From positions 186,001 through 250,000 of the forward strand of contig DUCM01000013.1 in NCBI GenBank assembly GCA_012959785.1: a stretch of DNA of 64,000 nt. Direction: 5' to 3'. Positions 59,507-64,000 of this stretch are shown here, piece after piece (within the stretch, counting starts at the first letter, position 1; every line of letters begins with the position of its first letter). This stretch comes from Planctomycetota bacterium. Its GTDB lineage: Bacteria > Planctomycetota > UBA1135 > GCA-002686595. The notes beneath the pieces were generated by a model, which worked only from the letters and a program-made list of their open reading frames with translations, was not told where the DNA came from and did no database searches. The position numbers and the translations under genes are program-made.

Positions 59507-60115
59507 TTTGGTATGCACTCCAAAGAGAGAGAGAGGACCACTGAGTGAAGGGATGGGGGTTCTAGAGCGCGCAGAGAGTGCCGCTCCATTACGGCTGAGA
59601 ACAGACCCAGCCGGGGTTTTTTTTCACCTTGAGACCGATGGCTCCTTCGGCGGCAGGCTCGCTGGCGCGTCCCCAAAAGGCCTCTTGAGCCTCCCAGAAC
59701 GCGCTAAGTTTTGTTGGGACAAGGGGTTACGGCTATCGAATCTTGCGCAAAGGGCATGCCCGGTAGGGGACCAGAGCCAAGGTCCAGGTTGCTTTAGAAG
59801 AGTCCAAGAATGCGACTTGTGGCTCTAATGCTTTGGAAAACAGGGACTTAGGTGCGCTGCCCTGGTTGGGACAGACCCTTGCGAAGGCAACGGGCCAGAG
59901 TCTCCCGCCCGGGGCGGAACTCTCGGAATCCCGAGGGCCTGGGCGCCAAAAGAGCCCCGGATTGCCGATGATTCCCGTCCATGGTCCCCTTGGTGGGGAA
60001 CATTCGATCGGTTTGGCGTCCGGCTCCCGCGGCGGCGGAGCCCCAGACCCGGTGCAGGGGCTCTATATATTAATAGTCAAGCCCAGTCACCTGCGAGGGC
60101 CCCCGGAGCCCCCCC
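59507..60115. other. Long intergenic region upstream of the second porin
   Basis: This 609-base region has no supported gene. It should hold the minus-strand porin promoter, which I cannot place with confidence. It contains a plus-strand hairpin CGGCTG/CAGCCG (59592-59613) followed after GGGG by eight T (59617-59624), which looks like an intrinsic terminator without an obvious gene before it. An AT-rich block (TATATATTAATA) lies near 60064-60075. Confidence 0.5.
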
Positions 60116-60580
60116 TCAGCGCTCTTCGAGGTACGGCGCGAGGAGTGCGTCCTTGGATGCGATCTCTTCCAAAAGCCGCTCGGGCGGGTCGTATCCCACA
60201 AGAGAGCAGGCCACGAGTCGGGCCTCGAGGCGCTCGCGGGCGGCCACGGTGTACGCGAAGTCGTAAAACTCCTCGTCCAAGAAGCGCGGGTCCACGCCGC
60301 GGATGTGCTCAGCGGCGGCGAGGGCCATCTCAGCGGCCAGGACCTCGGTCCAGCTCTCCCGGATAGGCTGCACGAGGTTGCAAAGTTCCTGGGCCAGAGC
60401 CTCCGCGCTGCCGGCTTGATCCATCTCCAGGGCACCCAGGCCCAGGAGCAGGGCCCGCACGAGATGGCGATCCGGGGCGCGCCGGGCCTTGATGCGGCCC
60501 CCAAGCTCGTCCAGGGCCTCGCGCAGGGCTGTCAGGCCCTCGTTCTTGTCGTTGCCGTTCCTTTTGTCGTCATGCATCAC
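60116..60580 (-). CDS. Hypothetical protein coupled to arfB (154 aa)
   Basis: No family is recognised. The chain is mostly helical, with a charged N-terminus (MMHDDKRNGNDKNEGLTAL) and helices such as LVRALLLGLGALEMDQAGSA and VAARERLEARLVACSLVGYD. It contains no membrane segment or metal motif. Its ATG overlaps the arfB stop by four bases, so it may share a function in translation or ribosome rescue, or simply share its transcript. Confidence 0.6.
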   Translation of the reverse strand: MMHDDKRNGNDKNEGLTALREALDELGGRIKARRAPDRHLVRALLLGLGALEMDQAGSAEALAQELCNLVQPIRESWTEVLAAEMALAAAEHIRGVDPRFLDEEFYDFAYTVAARERLEARLVACSLVGYDPPERLLEEIASKDALLAPYLEER

Positions 60581-60999
60581 TCGTGGTCCTTGCGGCGGTC
60601 GCGTTTGAGGGCTCCGCGGCGGCTCTTGGCGTCCAGGCGCCGTTTGACCGAGCCGCGGGTGGGGCGGGTGCGGCGGCGCTTCTTCTGAGCAGCCAGGGCT
60701 CCACGCAGGAGGGCCGCCAGGCGCTCCCGGGCTTGCTCGATGTTGCGTGCCTGTTCACGGTGGTTCGATGCGTGCAGCACCAACTCGCCCTCCCCCGAGA
60801 GCCTCGATGACAGGCGTTGCAGAACGAGGTGTCGCTGGGCATCGCTCAGGGAGCGGCTATTGCGCACATCGAAGCGCAGGATGGCCTTGCTGGCCACCTT
60901 GTTGACATTCTGGCCACCGGGACCACCCGAGCGGGCAAAGCTGAGTCGCAGCTCGTCTGCTCGAATAGTCAAGCGCTGACTGACGACCAGGGCGTCCAT
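60577..60999 (-). CDS. arfB: Alternative ribosome-rescue factor B (ArfB/YaeJ, GGQ hydrolase)
   Basis: ArfB hydrolyses peptidyl-tRNA on ribosomes stalled without a stop codon. From ATG 60999 (140 aa) the chain has the class-I release-factor motif RSGGPGGQNVNKVASKAILR with GGQ. It ends in the basic tail RGSVKRRLDAKSRRGALKRD, which enters the empty mRNA channel; there is no stop-codon-reading domain. The 61161 start is rejected because it adds a non-homologous stretch. It overlaps the following hypothetical gene by four bases. Confidence 0.92.
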   Translation of the reverse strand: MDALVVSQRLTIRADELRLSFARSGGPGGQNVNKVASKAILRFDVRNSRSLSDAQRHLVLQRLSSRLSGEGELVLHASNHREQARNIEQARERLAALLRGALAAQKKRRRTRPTRGSVKRRLDAKSRRGALKRDRRKDHE

Positions 61000-61220
61000 A
61001 CTGGCTAGCCCGGATGATTCATGAATACGTGCCTGAATCGGTCCAACTTGGTTCCCGGTGGTCTGCTTCGGGTCAATCGAAGCGGGCGCTGGCTGGCCCC
61101 CGAGGCGACCTGGACAGGTTGCCCGGGACGCCAGGATTCGGAAAGTACCGCCAGGGGCCAAGAGGGCGGCGAGGCCGCCCGTTTGGGATGGTTCAGGTGC
61201 TTGGGCATGAACAGTCCGCG

Positions 61221-61514
61221 CTAGAGGCCTTTTCGGAGAGCCTTGAAGGTGAAAATGCCCGTGGAGTGGCCGTCGGAGAAGCGCATGGTGAGGGCGTAGT
61301 TGCCCACCAGGGCCAAATCGCCCTGGGTCAAGTCCTCGGCCACCGTCGTGGGATCCAGGAGCCGCACGCCCGTGGATTCACTGACGCACTGGGCGCAGGG
61401 GCATAGCCGGCGCAGGCCGGCCGCCGTGTACTCGCTGGTTTCTCCATCGCCCCACAGAATCGTCACCCGCTTGGGGTTGCTCTGGGTGATGGTCTTGGGC
61501 TGGAAGGAAGTCAT
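61221..61514 (-). CDS. DUF971-domain protein (97 aa)
   Basis: A small protein of the DUF971 group (N-terminal domain of gamma-butyrobetaine hydroxylase-type enzymes, and also of iron-sulfur-related scaffold proteins). The chain shows ILWGDGETSEYTAAGLRRLC, CPCAQCVSE and VGNYALTMRFSDGHSTGIFT, the usual order for the family. The Cys-x-Cys-x2-Cys region may bind zinc or an iron-sulfur cluster. Its role here is unknown; it lies just downstream of tRNA-Phe on the same strand. Confidence 0.85.
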   Translation of the reverse strand: MTSFQPKTITQSNPKRVTILWGDGETSEYTAAGLRRLCPCAQCVSESTGVRLLDPTTVAEDLTQGDLALVGNYALTMRFSDGHSTGIFTFKALRKGL

Positions 61515-61610
61515 GGATCGTGCCTGACGGGCGCATCAGCAGCGCAACCCGTCCGGGGAGCGGGCGATGGATACAGGGTGCCATGGACAGTCGCCCATGG
61601 GTCCATGGAA

Positions 61611-61686
61611 TGGTGGGCGGGACCGGATTTGAACCGGTGACCCCTTGATTTTCAGTCAAGTGCTCTACCAACTGAGCTACCCGCCC
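61611..61686 (-). tRNA. tRNA-Phe (anticodon GAA)
   Basis: Read on the minus strand, the acceptor arm is GGGCGGG, the D-arm TAGCTCAGTTGGTAGAGC, and the anticodon stem CTTGA/TCAAG with loop CTGAAAA gives anticodon GAA. The T-arm is CCGGTTCAAATCCGG. The 3' CCA is encoded at 61613-61611. Confidence 0.97.
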
Positions 61687-61793
61687 GGGCCAACTCGCGC
61701 GCTATTGGCGAGGGCAAGGCAGGGAAGTATGCCGCGCTCCCTGCGTGGGTCAACCGCTGGCACCGGAATCGGCACCCCCTGGCCTCACAAGTT

Positions 61794-62756
61794 TCAGTCT
61801 CGGGCGCCTGCGGCCCGGGCCAGGACTGCCCGGGCTTCCGCTGCATCCCGTCCGATCTGGGCCGTGAGGGCTTCGAGGCTGTCGAAGCGCTGCTCTCCGC
61901 GCAGGCCCTCGAAAAACTCGATCTCCAGGCGTTGGCCGTAGAGATCGCCCTCGAAATCAAGAAGATGCACCTCCACCAAGGGCTGCGCAGGCGGCGTGCC
62001 GTCCAAAGTCGGCCGATAACCGATGTTGCACACCCCATTCCAAGAGCTGTCAACCTTGGCCGAATGCCCCTTCGCCAGGCGGTGAGCCCGCACGGCCCAG
62101 ACCCCCGGGGGCGGGTGCAATTCATGTTGTAGGTCCATGTTGGCCGTGGGGAAGCCCAACTTGCGTCCCAGGCCAGCCCCGCGCACCACCCGGCCCAGGA
62201 CCGAGGGCCGTCGCCCCAGCATCGACGCGGCGCCATTCAGGTCGCCTAGCTCCACTGCCTCGCGGATGGCCGTACTCGAGACGGCGCGCTCGTGGGCCAT
62301 GACCTTTTGGACCACCTGCACCTCATGGCCGGCTTCGCGCAGCCAGGCCGGAGTGCCCTCGCGCTCCGCGCCGAACTTGCTGTCGAACCCCAGAACAAAA
62401 CTGCACGCGCCCAGGCCACCGAGCAGCACGGTTTCAAGGAAGTCGCGGGCCGACATGCGGCGCAGATTGTCATCAAAGACGAGGGCCAGGGAGTGCTCGA
62501 TGCCGGCCCGCTCGAAGAGTTCGAGGCGGTGGTCGAGGGTCGTCAGGGTGCGCGGCGCGTGGCCCAGAAGGATCGTCTTCGGGTGGGCCGCGAAGGTCAC
62601 CACCGTGGAGCGTGCCCCGCGTTTGCGGGCCTGGGACACATTGGCGGCCAGGATCGCCTGGTGCCCGAGGTGCACTCCATCAAAGACGCCGATGGAAATT
62701 ACTGTGCCGCCCGCGGGTGTCGGCGGCAGGTCGAGGTAGCTTTGGCTCTCGATCAT
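61794..62756 (-). CDS. ribF: Bifunctional riboflavin kinase / FAD synthetase
   Basis: Phosphorylates riboflavin to FMN and adenylates it to FAD. The N-terminal nucleotidyltransferase has ISIGVFDGVHLGHQAI, VVTFAAHPKTILLG and SSTAIREAVELGDLNGA; the C-terminal kinase has GAGLGRKLGFPTANMDL and VEVHLLDFEGDLYGQ. At 320 aa it is of normal size. It is next to def, starting seven bases after def stops on the same strand, which suggests a joint transcript. Confidence 0.96.
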   Translation of the reverse strand: MIESQSYLDLPPTPAGGTVISIGVFDGVHLGHQAILAANVSQARKRGARSTVVTFAAHPKTILLGHAPRTLTTLDHRLELFERAGIEHSLALVFDDNLRRMSARDFLETVLLGGLGACSFVLGFDSKFGAEREGTPAWLREAGHEVQVVQKVMAHERAVSSTAIREAVELGDLNGAASMLGRRPSVLGRVVRGAGLGRKLGFPTANMDLQHELHPPPGVWAVRAHRLAKGHSAKVDSSWNGVCNIGYRPTLDGTPPAQPLVEVHLLDFEGDLYGQRLEIEFFEGLRGEQRFDSLEALTAQIGRDAAEARAVLARAAGARD

Positions 62757-62762
62757 GGCCCG

Positions 62763-63302
62763 CTACTTGGCGGCCTTGGCCACAGCTTGCTTGTAGTCGT
62801 GGATAAGGTTGTCGAGGGCGACTTTGTTGCGCAGCTTGTCGGCGGGGGACATGCGGTCCACCAGCAGCACGCCTTCGAGGTGATCCTGTTCGTGTTGGAT
62901 GACCCGTGCCTGAAAGCCCTCGTACTCGGCTTCGAAGGCTTCGCCGCTGACAGTCTGCGCGCGGATTTTGCAGCGCATGGGCCGCATGACTTCGCCGTAG
63001 ATGCCTGGGAACGACAAGCAGCCTTCCTCATAGCTGTCCCTTGGACCGGACAGTTTGACGATCGTGGAGTTCACCAGGACCAGCTCGTCGCCCTCTTCGC
63101 CGGTGTGGTTGAGCACCAAAATGCGCAACCCGATGCCCACCTGGGGTGCGGCCAGGCCCACGCCACCGGAGCTGCGCATGCGCGCCAGGAGCCTATCCAC
63201 CTTGGTTCGCAAATCGTCATCAAAGGCCACCACGGCCAGAGCCTCCTGGCGCAGCACCGGGGCAGGGAAGATGCTGATTTCATACTCGGGGGGCTCGGTC
63301 AT
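62763..63302 (-). CDS. def: Peptide deformylase
   Basis: Removes the formyl group from the N-terminal methionine of new proteins. The three deformylase motifs are present: SSGGVGLAAPQVG, EEGCLSFPG and QHEQDHLEG, in which two histidines and the Cys of motif II bind the metal and the Glu is catalytic. From ATG 63302 the protein is 179 aa; the longer start at 63566 is rejected. It lies divergently from the TPR gene at 63414. Confidence 0.95.
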   Translation of the reverse strand: MTEPPEYEISIFPAPVLRQEALAVVAFDDDLRTKVDRLLARMRSSGGVGLAAPQVGIGLRILVLNHTGEEGDELVLVNSTIVKLSGPRDSYEEGCLSFPGIYGEVMRPMRCKIRAQTVSGEAFEAEYEGFQARVIQHEQDHLEGVLLVDRMSPADKLRNKVALDNLIHDYKQAVAKAAK

Positions 63303-63413
63303 GGTGCAGAGTTTATAGCCCGCATTGACGGCGCGGGGTTTCGTGCCTAAGATTTTCCGCCGCGACTCCCCGGATGCGGGCCGGATGCTGGGGCTGACAG
63401 CGGAAGAGTTCAA

Positions 63414-64000
63414 GTGGATTACACCAAACACATTCAGAAGGCCGAGGAAGCGGCGCGTCGCAAGAACTACGACTTCGCCATCGAGTTGTACCAGCAGTTG
63501 CTCGAACTCGACGCCGACCAGGGCAATGCTCGGGCGGGGCTGCGGCGCGCGCTCAAGTTGCGCCACGATGCGAAGAAGGGCGGGCGCTTGCTGCGCGCCC
63601 TGTCCGGTGCCGGACCCCTGGCCTTGGCCAAGACCCTACGCAAGGCCGGGCGCGTGGACGGCTGTATCAAGGCCATCGAACAGTACCTGGCCAAAAACCC
63701 CCTCGATATCGACGCCAACCTGATGCTGGGCGATGTGCTCGCCGAGGGGCAGTACTTCAAGTCGGCCTGCGCCGTGTTCGAGTTCATCGCCGAGATCGCG
63801 CCGAAGAACCCCGACGGCCTCAAGCGCGCCGGTGCCATGATGTATCAATTGGGCGAACACCAGGGCGCCCTCGACTTCTACGAGCGCGCCCTTGAGGCCG
63901 ACCCGCGCGACCAGGAAGCGATCAAGCAGCGCAAGAACCTGGCGGCCGAGACGGCCCTTTCCCGGCGCGAAGACGGAACCATCAAGCACAGCCGAGACGA
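63414..64000 (+). CDS. TPR-repeat protein, 3' truncated by window edge
   Basis: From the GTG at 63414 the open frame runs past the window end without a stop. It encodes VDYTKHIQKAEEAARRKNYD followed by tetratricopeptide units: YDFAIELYQQLLELDADQGN, CIKAIEQYLAKNPLDIDANL and GEHQGALDFYERALEADPRD, with the W/Y-G-A-F-A-P pattern. Between the first and second units is a basic region (KLRHDAKKGGRLLRALSGAG). Similar cytoplasmic TPR proteins are common in planctomycetes. Its partner is unknown. Confidence 0.85.
   Translation, partial: MDYTKHIQKAEEAARRKNYDFAIELYQQLLELDADQGNARAGLRRALKLRHDAKKGGRLLRALSGAGPLALAKTLRKAGRVDGCIKAIEQYLAKNPLDIDANLMLGDVLAEGQYFKSACAVFEFIAEIAPKNPDGLKRAGAMMYQLGEHQGALDFYERALEADPRDQEAIKQRKNLAAETALSRREDGTIKHSRD

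Noticed and set aside
59385-60366. Two plus-strand open frames in the intergenic region upstream of the porin
   Set aside because: They show shadow-like Ser/Arg/Pro composition, overlap the second porin or the 60116 gene and have no recognisable domain.

Overview
The window is GC-rich, tightly packed bacterial chromosome with about 55 protein genes, two tRNA genes (Val-TAC and Phe-GAA, both with encoded CCA), no rRNA, no CRISPR array, and no intact transposon or prophage. The cell is Gram-negative: there are two OprO/OprP-type outer-membrane porins, a lipoprotein-type PhnD and many signal-peptide proteins. Sigma-54-type activators, a kinase/activator fusion, secreted carboxypeptidase-regulatory-like proteins, separate CoaB and CoaC genes and frequent TTG/GTG starts fit a Planctomycetota-like organism, perhaps a deep-branching high-GC lineage. 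That is an inference; Myxococcota or a related phylum cannot be excluded from sequence reading alone.

Layout. 1-6.2 kb: the end of a DJ-1/PfpI gene, a secreted repeat protein, an ECF sigma factor overlapping a second secreted repeat protein, UDP-glucose dehydrogenase, tRNA-Val and a methyltransferase. 6.3-11.8 kb: an enhancer-binding-protein-like regulator with many substituted catalytic residues, then a phnD-phnC-phnE-phnE transporter operon. 11.8-18.4 kb: a possible FG-GAP remnant, a large membrane glycosyltransferase-like protein, a thiI/cysteine desulfurase operon, a lipid- or membrane-anchored regulatory-like protein and an HD hydrolase. 18.4-22.6 kb: an accessory-looking block of four secreted proteins threaded with long palindromes and a perfect 80-bp duplication. 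22.6-38.3 kb: a long plus-strand housekeeping run (tpiA, secG, pyrE, yicC, gmk, coaC, coaB, ftsK, an ftsK paralogue without a motor, rimO, pgsA, pgpA, a PP2C-like protein, mazG-like, priA), much of it joined by 4-8 nt overlaps. 38.3-47.1 kb: a secreted propeller-like protein, a 1609-residue kinase-TPR-GAF-AAA+ regulator, carA and larB. 47.1-56.7 kb: tsaD, a C-terminal processing protease, a transketolase split in two, an EF-hand protein, a DUF2203 protein, queD-folE and two unknown membrane/zinc-ribbon proteins. 56.7-64 kb: two paralogous porins, an arfB pair, a DUF971 protein, tRNA-Phe, ribF, def and the start of a TPR protein.

How the genes work together. The PhnDCEE importer plus two phosphate-selective-type porins point to phosphorus scavenging. 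Cysteine desulfurase plus ThiI form a tRNA thiolation pair. pgsA-pgpA make phosphatidylglycerol and are followed by a PP2C-like regulator that lacks two expected metal ligands. FtsK is translationally coupled to a second protein that keeps its membrane domain, an acidic linker and the C-terminal winged helix but has no ATPase. This pair is the most interesting candidate for an undescribed system in the window.
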